A stretch of DNA of 64,000 nt, from positions 124,001-188,000 of the forward strand of contig CAIVDS010000026.1 of NCBI GenBank assembly GCA_903904685.1, in the 5' to 3' direction. Of the stretch, positions 18,534 through 29,467 are shown piece after piece. The stretch's first letter is position 1. Each line of letters begins with the position of its first letter. Origin of the DNA: an uncultured Verrucomicrobiota bacterium. Its GTDB lineage: Bacteria; Verrucomicrobiota; Verrucomicrobiia; Opitutales; Opitutaceae. The notes under the pieces were generated by a model that did no database searches, was not told the origin of the DNA, and saw only the letters and a program-made list of their open reading frames with translations. The position numbers were made by a program, and so were the translations under genes.

Positions 18534-19184
18534 GTGGTTGACGCCATCCCAACGCCCAGAGCATCGCTGCCGGAAAAGCTCCTCCGCTCGAAGGCGTTTG
18601 TTTGCACACTGATCGTTCTGCCCGGCTTGTGGCCGGCGTGGCCGCTCTTCATCAGCCGCAACCCGAGCGTGCTGGCCGACCCGCTTAAATACGTGCTGCA
18701 TCACCTCGGCTTCCTCGCCTGCGTGCTGCTCGCCACGGTGCTATCGTTCACGCCGCTGCGGGTGATTTTCCCGCAGTCAAAGCTCGCCCTCGCGCTCAAC
18801 CGCCACCGCCGTCTCGTCGGCGTGAGCGCCTTCACCTACGCCGCGCTTCACCTTGCCACGCACCTCGTTTACGAAGGCGGTTTCGGCGTGCTCGCGAGCG
18901 ACGTGAAAAAGCCGTTTCTCGTCACCGGCCTGATCGCCTTCACGATCCTGCTCACGCTGGCGGTGACCAGTTTGAACCGCTTGGTGCGGGCGCTCGGCGC
19001 GAAGCACTGGAAATGGCTCCACCGCCTCGCCTACGTCGCCGCCGCGCTCGCCGCCTACCACCAGTCGGCGGCTCGCAAGGTTTTCCCGATGCAGGTGCTG
19101 TGGATTTTTGTCCCGCTGGCACTGCTTGAAATCATCCGGATCGGCATCCGCTGGCGGCATTCGGGCGTTCATAAAATCACGTGA
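18534..19184 (+). CDS. msrQ: Heme-binding membrane subunit MsrQ (YedZ)
   Basis: A 216-residue integral membrane cytochrome that passes electrons from the quinone pool or flavin reductase to MsrP. Five or six hydrophobic helices are visible. Candidate heme-ligand histidines lie in LHLATHLV and in HWKWLHRLAYVAAALAAYHQ. No ATG is placed well; a GTG at 18534, directly after the msrP stop, gives VVDAIPTPRASLPEK and the full first helix, so it is taken as the start. Translational coupling to msrP is likely. Confidence 0.9.
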   Translation: MVDAIPTPRASLPEKLLRSKAFVCTLIVLPGLWPAWPLFISRNPSVLADPLKYVLHHLGFLACVLLATVLSFTPLRVIFPQSKLALALNRHRRLVGVSAFTYAALHLATHLVYEGGFGVLASDVKKPFLVTGLIAFTILLTLAVTSLNRLVRALGAKHWKWLHRLAYVAAALAAYHQSAARKVFPMQVLWIFVPLALLEIIRIGIRWRHSGVHKIT

Positions 19185-19275
19185 TCGCCGCGTTTCATGT
19201 GCCGCAACGGGTGGCAACGGTGCAAAAGATTTTGTGTTTCTCCGGTTTTTTGAGGCCACTGGTGCCGTTCACTTC

Positions 19276-19971
19276 ATGCGCCGCCTCGACCAACTGCTCG
19301 CCAGCCTCGGCTACTGCTCCCGCCGCGAGGCGCGCGATTTCCTGAAAAAACACGCCGTCACCCTGCGCGGCCAACCGGTGCGCGACCCGTCGGCGAAAAC
19401 CGCTCCCGCCGATGTTCTCGTCGATGGCGAACCGCTCGACCACCCCGACGGCCTGCTGCTGCTCATGAACAAGCCGCTCGGCCTCGTCTGCTCCCACGAC
19501 GAACGCGAAGGCCCGCGCATCTACGACCTGCTGCCCGAACGCTGGCGCGCCCGCAATCCGCAGGTCACCAGCATCGGCCGCCTCGACAAGGACACCTCGG
19601 GCTTGATCCTCCTCACCGACCAGACCGAGCTCGTCCACAAATACACCTCGCCCAAGCACAAGGTCCCCAAGCTCTACCGCGCCACCACCGACCGCGACTT
19701 GCCGTCGGATCTCGTCCCGCTCTTCGCCGCCGGCACGCTTGTCCTCGACGGCGAAACCGCGCCGTGCGCTCCCGCCACGCTGCGCTTGTTTCCCGCCGAT
19801 CCCCGCACCGCCGAGCTCACGCTGATCGAGGGCAAATACCATCAGGTGCGCCGCATGTTCGCCGCCACCGGCGCTACCGTGCTCACGCTGGAACGCGTGC
19901 AATTCGGTCGCTTCACTCTCGGCGACCTCGCCCCGGGACAATTCCGGCATGCGCTCGCCGAGGAAATCTAA
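19276..19971 (+). CDS. RsuA-type rRNA pseudouridine synthase
   Basis: A 231-residue enzyme that isomerises uridine in rRNA (RsuA/RluB/E/F group). The N-terminal S4 domain is MRRLDQLLASLGYCSRREARDFL. The catalytic core has SIGRLDKDTSGLILLTD with the active-site Asp, LLLMNKPLGLVCSHD, and LIEGKYHQVRRMFAATG. Small size and the S4 domain favour 16S U516 modification (RsuA). The ATG at 19276 starts the S4 domain. Confidence 0.93.
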   Translation: MRRLDQLLASLGYCSRREARDFLKKHAVTLRGQPVRDPSAKTAPADVLVDGEPLDHPDGLLLLMNKPLGLVCSHDEREGPRIYDLLPERWRARNPQVTSIGRLDKDTSGLILLTDQTELVHKYTSPKHKVPKLYRATTDRDLPSDLVPLFAAGTLVLDGETAPCAPATLRLFPADPRTAELTLIEGKYHQVRRMFAATGATVLTLERVQFGRFTLGDLAPGQFRHALAEEI

Positions 19972-20081
19972 CTGTTGTGCCTCGACACATTGTCCGCACA
20001 CGCCGGGCCTGGATCTGTGAGCCCGCCGCGCACGGATATTGTTTTGCCACCGGCACGGCCGTCGCGTTGCCTCGTCGCCAC

Positions 20082-20390
20082 ATGTATGATTTTCCCCTCA
20101 CCGGCTCGCAGAAAACCTGTCTCCGCAGCCTCGGCCAGACCATGGAGCCCGCCCTCAAGGTGGGCAAAGGCGGCCTCACCGATGAATTCTTCAAGGAGCT
20201 TCAGAATCACCTAAACGCCCGCGAACTGGTGAAACTCCGCTTTCTCGGAGCCGACCGCCAGACGCGCGCCGAGCTCATCAGGCACATCGCCGACAAGGGC
20301 CGCTGCGTCCTCGCCGGCGCCGTGGGCATGACCGCTCTGTTCTACCGCCAAAACCCCGACCCTGCCCGCCGCGTCATCGACTTGGGATGA
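20082..20390 (+). CDS. YhbY-type CRM-domain RNA-binding protein
   Basis: A 102-residue protein with one CRM domain, seen in pre-50S ribosome-associated YhbY. LTGSQKTCLRSLGQTMEPALKVGKGG covers the start, with the GKGG loop that binds RNA, and ELVKLRFLG follows. The ATG at 20082 is chosen because the CRM domain begins directly after it. Its stop overlaps the rsgA start by 4 bases (ATGA), so the two ribosome-maturation genes are translationally coupled. Confidence 0.9.
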   Translation: MYDFPLTGSQKTCLRSLGQTMEPALKVGKGGLTDEFFKELQNHLNARELVKLRFLGADRQTRAELIRHIADKGRCVLAGAVGMTALFYRQNPDPARRVIDLG

Positions 20391-21481
20391 ACCAAACCCT
20401 CCGCGCCTTCGGCTGGGACGATGCATGGGCTGCCGCCTTCGCGACGCACGCCGCGCCCGGCGTCGAGCCCGCCCGCGTCGTCGTCGAGCTGCGCCGCCAC
20501 TACTACGCCGTCCAGACCGCGACCGGCGAGCTGCTCGGGGAACTCACAGGCAAGTTCCACCACGGCGCCGACCGCGAGGCTCAGGCCTACCCCGCCGTGG
20601 GCGACTGGGTCGCGGTTCAAGTGTCCTCCGGCGGACACCGCGCCCAGATCCACGCCCTCCTGCCGCGCCGCTCCTGCTTCTCCCGGCAGGCCGCCGGCGA
20701 AGCGCAGGTCGAGCAGATCGTCGCCGCCAACATCGACACCGTCTTCCTCGTGAGCGGCCTCGATGCGAACTACAACCCCAAGCGCATCCAACGCTTTTTC
20801 GTCGCGGCGCGCGACAGCGACGCCCAGCCCGTGATCATTCTCAACAAGTCCGACCTCTGTGACAACCCGGACATCGTGCGCGAGGAGATCGAGCTGCTCG
20901 TGCCCGGCGTGCCCGTGCTCATCACCAGCACGCACACGCGCAAGGGCCTCAAGTCCCTCGTCGAAACCTACGCCCTGCCCGGCCGCACCCTCGCCTTCGT
21001 CGGCTCCTCCGGCGCGGGCAAATCCACCCTCGTCAACCGCCTGCTCAAGGATGCCGAGGCCATGCCCACCGGCGAAGTCCGCGAGAAGGACGGCAAGGGC
21101 CGCCACACCACCACGCGCCGCGAGCTCATGACCACGCCCACCGGCGCGCTCGTCATCGACACGCCCGGCATGCGCGAATTCCAGCTCTGGGATTCCAAGG
21201 AGGCCGTCGAGGACGCCTACCCCGATGTCGTGGGAATCGCGCTCCGCTGCCGTTTCACCAACTGCCACCACAACGCCGAGCCGGGCTGCGCGATCCTCAT
21301 TGCCCTCGAATCGGGCGAACTCCCTGCCGCGCGGCTGGAAAGCTACCGCAAGCTCAAGGCCGAGCAGGTCGCCAAGGCTCCCGCGCAGCGCAAACCATCC
21401 GCCCTCGCCAGCAAACCCGGCTGGCGCAAAAAAAACGAGGGCTCGACGCCGTACCGGCACCGCCAGCACAAAGAGGAGTGA
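20387..21481 (+). CDS. rsgA: Ribosome small-subunit-dependent GTPase A
   Basis: A 364-residue circularly permuted GTPase acting in late 30S maturation. An N-terminal OB fold is followed by G4 NKSDL, G1 GSSGAGKSTLVNRL, G3 DTPGM and a C-terminal zinc finger CRFTNCHHNAEPGC. The HTTTRRE switch is present. Start overlaps the yhbY stop. Lys-rich tail. Confidence 0.97.
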   Translation: MNQTLRAFGWDDAWAAAFATHAAPGVEPARVVVELRRHYYAVQTATGELLGELTGKFHHGADREAQAYPAVGDWVAVQVSSGGHRAQIHALLPRRSCFSRQAAGEAQVEQIVAANIDTVFLVSGLDANYNPKRIQRFFVAARDSDAQPVIILNKSDLCDNPDIVREEIELLVPGVPVLITSTHTRKGLKSLVETYALPGRTLAFVGSSGAGKSTLVNRLLKDAEAMPTGEVREKDGKGRHTTTRRELMTTPTGALVIDTPGMREFQLWDSKEAVEDAYPDVVGIALRCRFTNCHHNAEPGCAILIALESGELPAARLESYRKLKAEQVAKAPAQRKPSALASKPGWRKKNEGSTPYRHRQHKEE

Positions 21482-21508
21482 AGCCGAACCGCGGGAGCTC
21501 GTCCGTCC

Positions 21509-22483
21509 TCACACCACGCGATCCACCATCGCCACGCCGTCTTTTTCGAAAGCGGCGAGGTTGGCGAGAAAATGCTTCACCAACGCGACGTCCTGATCGC
21601 TGCGCCCGCCCGCCGTGTGCGGCGTGATGAAGCAGTTCGGCGCGGTCCACAACGGGTTCGACGGCGGCAGCGGCTCCTCGGCGAACACATCAAGATACGC
21701 CGCTCCCAAGCGACCGCTTTCCAACGCCTGCACGAGCGCGCGCTCATCCACCGTGGTGCCACGGCCGATGTTGTAGAAACGGGTGCCGGGCTTGCACGCG
21801 CCAAGGCGGCGGGCGTTGACGTAGTTGCGCGACGCCTCGTTGTCCGGGAGCAGGTTCACGATGTGGTCGGCCTCGGCCAACACGGACGTCACCCGATCCT
21901 CGGAAATGATATGCACGCCGCGTTCGCTGCGGGCCTTGCGGCGCACCGCGTAAAGTTTCACGTCAAAAGGCGCAAGCAGCTCGGTGAGCCGACGGGCGAT
22001 CGTGCCGTAGCCAAGAAGCAGGACGGTCTGGCCGTTGAGCAAAACCGAGGTCGAACGGCGCTCGAAAAACTGCCAGCGTTTTCCCCCGAGCTGCTCGGCA
22101 TGCGAAGCGAGGAGTTGACGGCCAAGCGCGAGCATCATCGCCAACACGTGCTGAGCGCATGGCTCGGCAAACACCGTCGAGCTCGTGCTGAACACCGAGC
22201 CCCGCGCACGAAACGTCTCCAGGAACTCCGGCGTGTCGTAGCGTCCGTAGCCCGCGCTGGTCACGGCGACCCACTTGATGCGCTTGAGCCGCAGACAATC
22301 GCCCGCTGCGGGCTGGCCGAACACCACGTCGGCCTCTTCGAGACCGGGATCGGACGGCCCCGCGACGAGGACTGAGGCGGAGCGTTTTTGCGCGAAAATC
22401 AACCTATTCCCCGCCAGCCCTGAGACGAGCAACTGCTCGGCGGGCGCGGAAAGCGCGGAATTGCACCAGATCGTAAGGCTCAT
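21509..22483 (-). CDS. D-isomer-specific 2-hydroxyacid dehydrogenase
   Basis: A 324-residue NAD(P)-dependent oxidoreductase. The nucleotide-binding loop is VLLLGYGTIARRL. The catalytic Arg lies in RFYNIGRGTTVDERAL-like context, and the catalytic His region reads CFITPHTAGG. Aliphatic or glyoxylate/hydroxypyruvate-type substrate cannot be assigned. It lies upstream of nothing co-directional except apt, 15 bases away, so apt and this gene may be co-transcribed (apt first). Confidence 0.88.
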   Translation of the reverse strand: MSLTIWCNSALSAPAEQLLVSGLAGNRLIFAQKRSASVLVAGPSDPGLEEADVVFGQPAAGDCLRLKRIKWVAVTSAGYGRYDTPEFLETFRARGSVFSTSSTVFAEPCAQHVLAMMLALGRQLLASHAEQLGGKRWQFFERRSTSVLLNGQTVLLLGYGTIARRLTELLAPFDVKLYAVRRKARSERGVHIISEDRVTSVLAEADHIVNLLPDNEASRNYVNARRLGACKPGTRFYNIGRGTTVDERALVQALESGRLGAAYLDVFAEEPLPPSNPLWTAPNCFITPHTAGGRSDQDVALVKHFLANLAAFEKDGVAMVDRVV

Positions 22484-22498
22484 TTTATTTGGGGTAAA

Positions 22499-23050
22499 TT
22501 ATTCCGACTCGCTAAACTCGCACAGCACATGCACCAGCAGGCCGGCTTCGCGGAGTTTGCGGGAGCCGCCGAGCTCCGGCAGGTCGATGATGGCGGCGAC
22601 GCCCACGACTTCGGCATGGAGCGAGCGGATGAGCTTCATCGCGGCAAGGAGGGTTCCACCCGTGGCGATCAGGTCATCGATGATGAGCACGCGGTCGCCG
22701 GCCTTGCAGGCGTCGGCGTGGATCTCGATGGAGGCGCTGCCGTATTCGAGATCGTAGTCCGCGGAAACCGTGCGGTAGGGCAGCTTGCCCTTTTTGCGCA
22801 CGAGCATGAAGGGAAGGTTCATCTGGTAGGCGAGCGCGCCGGCGATGATGAACCCGCGCGCGTCCACCGCCGCGATGAGGTTGATGTTGAGCTCGCGGCA
22901 CTCGAGCGCGAAAGCGTCCACCACGGCGCGGAACGCCTCTGGATCATGGAACAGCGTGGTCACGTCGCGGAAGTTGACACCGGGCTTGGGCCAGTCGCGC
23001 ACAGTGCGAATCTTCGACTTCAAGTAGGCGGCATAATCGAGGTGACTCAT
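22499..23050 (-). CDS. apt: Adenine phosphoribosyltransferase
   Basis: A 183-residue purine salvage enzyme making AMP from adenine and PRPP. The PRPP-binding motif is RVLIIDDLIATGGTL, and VDARGFIIAGALAYQ and FMLVRKKGKLPYRT are typical. The ATG at 23050 opens the conserved domain. It is divergent from the MFS gene and followed by the dehydrogenase gene. Confidence 0.95.
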   Translation of the reverse strand: MSHLDYAAYLKSKIRTVRDWPKPGVNFRDVTTLFHDPEAFRAVVDAFALECRELNINLIAAVDARGFIIAGALAYQMNLPFMLVRKKGKLPYRTVSADYDLEYGSASIEIHADACKAGDRVLIIDDLIATGGTLLAAMKLIRSLHAEVVGVAAIIDLPELGGSRKLREAGLLVHVLCEFSESE

Positions 23051-23136
23051 AAGAGGATGGCATGATGACGCCCCGTGCCGTCGGCAGGCGCAAGCCCAAG
23101 GTTGCGCCCTGCGCGCCGACATGGTCGGTTGTCTGG

Positions 23137-24297
23137 ATGCCCGCGCCTCATCCACGTCCCGGCCTGCTCACACCGCTGTGCTATGGCGCGATGATGAGTC
23201 TCGCCATTGGCATCAACCTGCTGCCGGTCTTCCTCACCACGCTGAGCGCAACCTATGGAGGAGCCGCCGGCTTGACGCAGGAACAGCTCGGTCGGCTCGG
23301 CGCGATGATCTTCAGCGGGCTCGTGCTCGGCATCCTCGTGACCGGTCCGCTGGCCGACCGTTGGGGCGCGAAGGCATTCGCCCTGCTGGGCAACGGTCTC
23401 ATCGCCGCAAGCCTCGTGGCGATGGCGTTCGCCCCGGGCTATGGCGCTCTTGGAGCAGCCTTGTTTTTCCTAGGACTCGGGGCGGGCGTCCTCGACATGG
23501 TGCTGAGCCCCATCGTGTCCGCGCTCAACCCGGAGCGCCGCACGGTGGCGCTGAACTGGCTTCACTCGTTCTACTGCGTGGGCGCGGCGGCGACCGTGCT
23601 CGCCGGCACGCTTATGCTGCACGCCGGACTCGGCTGGCGAAGTTCCTGCCTCCTGCTGCTCCCGCTACCGCTCGGCCTGCTGGCGGCCTTCGGCCCGTTG
23701 GGATTCCCGGAACTCAGCCGCGAAGGAGGCCGCACCTCGCTGCGTGTGTTGATAAGGAACCGCTGGTTTCTCGTCGCGCTGGCGGGCATTTTCCTCGGCG
23801 GGGCGGCCGAAATGGGCATGGCGCAATGGCTCCCAGCCTACGCGGAAAAATCGCTCGGGTTCCCCGTCTGGATGGGCGGCGGAGCGTTGCTACTGTTTTC
23901 CGTGGTGATGGCGCTGGGCCGCATGGTGGTGGGCGCGGCGGGCAAAAAGCTGGACGCCTTCCAGATCATGGCATGGGGCTGCGCGACCTCGGCGGGCCTC
24001 TTCCTCCTCGGCGCGTTTCTGCCGACGCCCTCCGTCGCTCTGGCGTGCTGCATCCTCGTCGGCTTCACCGGCAGCTGCCTGTGGCCGACCATGCTGGCGG
24101 TGACGGCGGATCGCTACCCCGACGGCGGCGCAAGCATGTTCGGCACGCTCGCCGCGCTGGGCAACGCGGGCGGCATCTTCATGCCGTGGGTGGTGGGCTG
24201 GGTGGCCGACCACCGCGACCTGCACTGGGGTCTCGCAGTCTCCGCGCTCGCGCCGGCGCTGATGCTGCCGCTGGTGCGGGCGTTGCGCGCGCACTGA
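23137..24297 (+). CDS. Major facilitator superfamily transporter
   Basis: A roughly 386-residue permease with about 12 hydrophobic helices. The loop 2-3 MFS motif reads GPLADRWGAKAF, and its helix-5 region LGLGAGVLDMVLSPIVSALNPERR recalls sugar permeases of the FHS group. The frame can begin at 23062, but that would leave 11 bases to the divergent apt start; the ATG at 23137 (MPAPHPRPGLLTPL) starts 10 residues before TM1 and leaves room for promoters. Substrate unknown. Confidence 0.85.
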   Translation: MPAPHPRPGLLTPLCYGAMMSLAIGINLLPVFLTTLSATYGGAAGLTQEQLGRLGAMIFSGLVLGILVTGPLADRWGAKAFALLGNGLIAASLVAMAFAPGYGALGAALFFLGLGAGVLDMVLSPIVSALNPERRTVALNWLHSFYCVGAAATVLAGTLMLHAGLGWRSSCLLLLPLPLGLLAAFGPLGFPELSREGGRTSLRVLIRNRWFLVALAGIFLGGAAEMGMAQWLPAYAEKSLGFPVWMGGGALLLFSVVMALGRMVVGAAGKKLDAFQIMAWGCATSAGLFLLGAFLPTPSVALACCILVGFTGSCLWPTMLAVTADRYPDGGASMFGTLAALGNAGGIFMPWVVGWVADHRDLHWGLAVSALAPALMLPLVRALRAH

Positions 24298-24330
24298 CCG
24301 CCAGCGTCGCCAGCAGCGCGTCGCGTCGGC

Positions 24331-24945
24331 TCACTTCCGGTCCGGCCTCTTCAACGTGAAGACTTCGCGCGTCATCACGTAGTTTTCGCCGCCGAGCCGA
24401 CCCACGGTATCGAGAAGCGCGGGATCGATCGTGCCGTCGGCACCCAACACCGCGTCGCTCACATGCGCCGCCACGATCCGCCCGAAAACCACGCTGGCCG
24501 CGCCCGCCCCCTCTCCGACGGCGACGATTGCATGCAGAGTGCATTCGAAGGCCACCGGGGCCTGCGCCACCCGCGGCGGACGCACCCGCGTTGACGCCGA
24601 TGGCGCGATGTCAAACGCCTCGAACTCGCTCTCACCGTAGGGCAAGAGCGCAGCGCAGGCATTCATCGGCTCGACCAGTGAGTGAGGCACAAGATTCACC
24701 ACGAACTCACCCGTCGCCTCGATGTTGCGCACGGTGTCTTTTTTGACGCCGCCACGGTTGTTGACGGCGGAGAACATCAGCGTAGGCGGATTGCCCGTGA
24801 TGCCGTTGAAAAACGAAAAGGGCGCGAGGTTGGTTTTCCCTTCCGGAGAAATTGTGGAGACCCACGCGATCGGCCGAGGCGTGATCGCGCTCGCCATCCA
24901 GTTGTAGGCATCGCGGGGAGAAAGCACCGTGAAATCCAAGAACAT
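24331..24945 (-). CDS. Flavin reductase-like FMN-binding protein
   Basis: A 204-residue protein with a split-barrel flavin-binding fold. ITPRPIAWVSTISPEGKTNLAPFSFFNGI is the family signature, and RNIEATGEFVVNLVP follows. It could supply reduced FMN or act as an NAD(P)H flavin oxidoreductase. Start at 24945 (MFLDFTVLSPRDAYNW). It converges on the MFS gene. Confidence 0.88.
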   Translation of the reverse strand: MFLDFTVLSPRDAYNWMASAITPRPIAWVSTISPEGKTNLAPFSFFNGITGNPPTLMFSAVNNRGGVKKDTVRNIEATGEFVVNLVPHSLVEPMNACAALLPYGESEFEAFDIAPSASTRVRPPRVAQAPVAFECTLHAIVAVGEGAGAASVVFGRIVAAHVSDAVLGADGTIDPALLDTVGRLGGENYVMTREVFTLKRPDRK

Positions 24946-25076
24946 AGCCACCCACCATGCGTAAACCGCCCAAAGAGGCGAGCTCCTTGGTGCCGTATTT
25001 TCTTGGAACGGCGCACACTCGTCACGTCCACTTACCGCTCGCCCACCCTTCGCGATCACGGCAGACTGCACGATTT

Positions 25077-25772
25077 ATGTCCATCCCCCCGACGCCCGAA
25101 GAAGCTCCATGGCATGCCGGCCTGCGCAGCGCGCGCGCCAATCTCTTGCCCGGCTTTGTCCTGCAAGTTTTCGCGCTCACGGTGGTGCTCGGTTATTACT
25201 TTTACCCTCCTGCGCGAACCGCGTTCACCCGACTGGCGGACCTGCGCAACGAGACCGGCATGCTCTTTAATATCGTCTCCACCGGCTTTTTCGGAGGACT
25301 GCTTCCCCTGCTCTACCTGAAATCCACGCCGGCCACCCGCACGCAGATGACTTGGCGCCAAGGCTTCATGCTCACCGGCTTCTGGTCTTACAAAGGCATC
25401 GAGATCAGCCTGTGGTATGGACTCATGGCGTGGATCATCGGCGAATCGGTCGACGTGCGCACGATCACCATCAAAACCCTCCTCGACCAGTTCGTCTATT
25501 GCTCGTTCTGGGCCGTTCCCGAGACCGCGCTTTTTTACCTCTGGTGCAAGACCGGTTCCAACGCCCGCGCCATCGCCGATGACCTGCGCGCCCCGGGTTG
25601 GTATGCGCGCCGCGTCCTGCCCATGCTCTGCGCCAACTTCGGCGTCTGGCTGCCCCTCGTGTGCATCATCTATGCACTGCCCACGCCACTCCAACTCCCG
25701 CTGCAAAACATCGTGCTGTGCTTCTTCACCCTCATGCTTGCGCACATATCACATCGCGAATCATCCCCCTAA
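25077..25772 (+). CDS. Conserved integral membrane protein, function unknown
   Basis: A 231-residue protein with about five hydrophobic segments (LLPGFVLQVFALTVVLGYYF; NIVSTGFFGGLLPLLYL; a mid-chain pair; LQNIVLCFFTLMLAHI). The mid-chain WRQGFMLTGFWSYKGIEISLWYGLMAW and FVYCSFWAVPETALFYLW are rich in aromatic residues, faintly like Mpv17/PMP22-type proteins, but this is not secure. The ATG at 25077 precedes the first helix. No operon partner. Confidence 0.65.
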   Translation: MSIPPTPEEAPWHAGLRSARANLLPGFVLQVFALTVVLGYYFYPPARTAFTRLADLRNETGMLFNIVSTGFFGGLLPLLYLKSTPATRTQMTWRQGFMLTGFWSYKGIEISLWYGLMAWIIGESVDVRTITIKTLLDQFVYCSFWAVPETALFYLWCKTGSNARAIADDLRAPGWYARRVLPMLCANFGVWLPLVCIIYALPTPLQLPLQNIVLCFFTLMLAHISHRESSP

Positions 25773-25782
25773 ACTAGGCGAC

Positions 25783-25814
25783 GAAAAAAGGCCCGGGCGA
25801 TGAAGCCCGGGCCT
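25783..25814 (-). terminator. Rho-independent terminator of the amt-glnB operon
   Basis: On the minus strand a 10-bp stem aggcccgggc/gcccgggcct (25805-25814 with 25789-25798) is followed by a six-T run. It lies 30 bases after the glnB stop. Confidence 0.88.
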
Positions 25815-25843
25815 GGTGATTGAACCGTGATACGACGGACCGA

Positions 25844-27786
<1,943 letters not shown>

Positions 27787-27812
27787 AATGGAAAGGTATC
27801 CGACCACTCATC

Positions 27813-27829
27813 AGCAATGGCCATGCCAA
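27813..27829 (-). promoter_or_regulatory. Candidate sigma-54 (-24/-12) promoter for amt-glnB
   Basis: On the minus strand the sequence reads TTGGCATGGCCATTGCT. This matches the consensus TGGCAC-N5-TTGCW in all but one base, with exact 5-base spacing and both invariant GG and GC pairs. The predicted transcript start is near 27802, 16 bases before the amt ATG. Control by RpoN and an NtrC-type activator is expected for ammonium uptake genes. Confidence 0.75.
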
Positions 27830-27999
27830 CTCCACTGTCGGGCAGCGTTCTATTCATAGTTTTATATAAACTGATGCTGATCAAATTATAATCTGGCCCG
27901 TTCCGCTCGCGCCGGAGTGTTACACGACGTCTCATAGGGCAGTAAAAAGTTGCCGGTCATCGGGTATTCGAGTGCGATCACTCCAAGACCAACCCCTCC

Positions 28000-29304
28000 A
28001 TGAAAGCCCTCCCCTTGCTGCTCGCCGCATCCCTCGTCGCCAACGCCGCGCTTATCACGACCGTCGTGATTCGCCCACTGGGAAAATCCACCGCCACAGG
28101 CGGCACCAGCCACAGTGGCTCCAAGACATCCATTGCCACAACCAGGCACGGTACCGGGAACGTCACCACCGATGACCTCATTGCCGCCCTCAACTCCAAC
28201 GATCCCGAAGCCCTCCGCGACATTCTTCGCGCCGCCGGCCTTTCCGACGACATGGTGCGCTCCTTTGTTCAAATGCGGATATGGAAACGCTACGAAGATC
28301 GCTTCAAGGCCCTCCAGCCCAAACCCGACCCCAACAAACCCTGGTGGAAGGATGACCCTCGCCAGCAGAACGGCTGGTTTGGCGGCATGACCAAGGCCCA
28401 GCGCGAGGAGATGCGCAAACTCCAGCGCGAAGTTAAGGACGAGTCGGAACGCATCCTCGGACCCGATAAAAACAACAACGGTTTTGGCGGCTGGCAGGAT
28501 CCGCGGCTAAGTTTTCTCCCCGCTGGAAAACGCAAGCAGCTTCAGGACATCCAACAGGATTACGGAGAACTCATCAGTGAAGTGCAGCAGAACATGCAAG
28601 GTTTCCAATTACCTTCCGACCGCGAAAAACTCCGTTACCTGCAAGCGGAGCAAAAGCGCGATCTGGAAGCCATTATGTCCCCCGAAGAGCGCCAGTCCTA
28701 CGACCTGCGCATGTCCCAAACCGCTCAAAACCTCCGTTGGCAGATGACCCGCTTCGACGCCACCGAGGAGGAATACATGAAGATTTTCCCCCTGCAAAAA
28801 GCCTTCGACGATCAATACAACGTCAACGACCTCTACGGCGGCAACCCCGACCGCAGTCCCGATTTTTGGAAACAACGCCAGGAGGCCGACAAACAGCTCA
28901 AGGAACAAATGAGAGCGGCCATCGGCGAAGACCGCTACAAGGACTACCTCCGCTCCCAGGACAACGACTACCAGCAGCTTCAGGCCGCCGCCCGCCGCAT
29001 GGAACTGCCCCCCGAGACCGCCACACGCATCTACGACCTCCGCGACAACGTCGTCACCTCCGCCAAGCAGATCGCGGACAATCCCAACATCGCCGCCGAC
29101 CAGAAAAAACAGGCCTTGGCCACGCTCGCCGACTCCACCCGCGATCAAGTGAAGGCAGCCTTGGGTCAGGAAGCCGCCGACGCCTATTTCAAAAACAACG
29201 GCATGGGCTGGCTCAAGGAAATCGCCAAAGGCAACGTCGTGACCTTCAACGAAGGAGGCAACGGCTGGAGCACCTCGTCCGCGACCCCGCCGAAAAAAAA
29301 GTAA
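28000..29304 (+). CDS. Exported orphan protein with helical repeats
   Basis: I do not recognise a family. The 434 residues start with a signal peptide or signal anchor (MKALPLLLAASLVANAALITTVVI). The rest is highly charged and helical, rich in Gln/Arg/Glu/Asp, with phrases such as KLQREVKDESERIL, EQKRDLEAIMSPEERQSYDLRMSQTAQNLRW and RQEADKQLKEQMRAAIGEDRYKDYLRSQ; two 'I[MG].(E)(E/D)R..Y' phrases recur. A periplasmic scaffold or chaperone-like role is inference only. Divergent from amt. Confidence 0.7.
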   Translation: MKALPLLLAASLVANAALITTVVIRPLGKSTATGGTSHSGSKTSIATTRHGTGNVTTDDLIAALNSNDPEALRDILRAAGLSDDMVRSFVQMRIWKRYEDRFKALQPKPDPNKPWWKDDPRQQNGWFGGMTKAQREEMRKLQREVKDESERILGPDKNNNGFGGWQDPRLSFLPAGKRKQLQDIQQDYGELISEVQQNMQGFQLPSDREKLRYLQAEQKRDLEAIMSPEERQSYDLRMSQTAQNLRWQMTRFDATEEEYMKIFPLQKAFDDQYNVNDLYGGNPDRSPDFWKQRQEADKQLKEQMRAAIGEDRYKDYLRSQDNDYQQLQAAARRMELPPETATRIYDLRDNVVTSAKQIADNPNIAADQKKQALATLADSTRDQVKAALGQEAADAYFKNNGMGWLKEIAKGNVVTFNEGGNGWSTSSATPPKKK

Positions 29305-29326
29305 GCCGGCTGCGCCAAGCCTTGAA

Positions 29327-29361
29327 CTCCTCCAGCTTCTTGTCCCATGAAGCTGGAGGAG
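29327..29361 (+). repeat. Perfect 12-bp inverted repeat after the exported orphan gene
   Basis: ctcctccagctt (29327-29338) and aagctggaggag (29350-29361) pair fully around an 11-base loop. No T-run follows. It lies 23 bases after the stop at 29304 and may be a terminator without U-tract or an mRNA-stabilising hairpin. Confidence 0.55.
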
Positions 29362-29467
29362 CGGGATGGCTAGTGGAATGGGTTTATACCAATAGACGTT
29401 TGTATCATAGAATCCATGACGTGATCAGATGATGCGGATGGGCCTCAAGCCCGGTAAGGCAGCGCGT

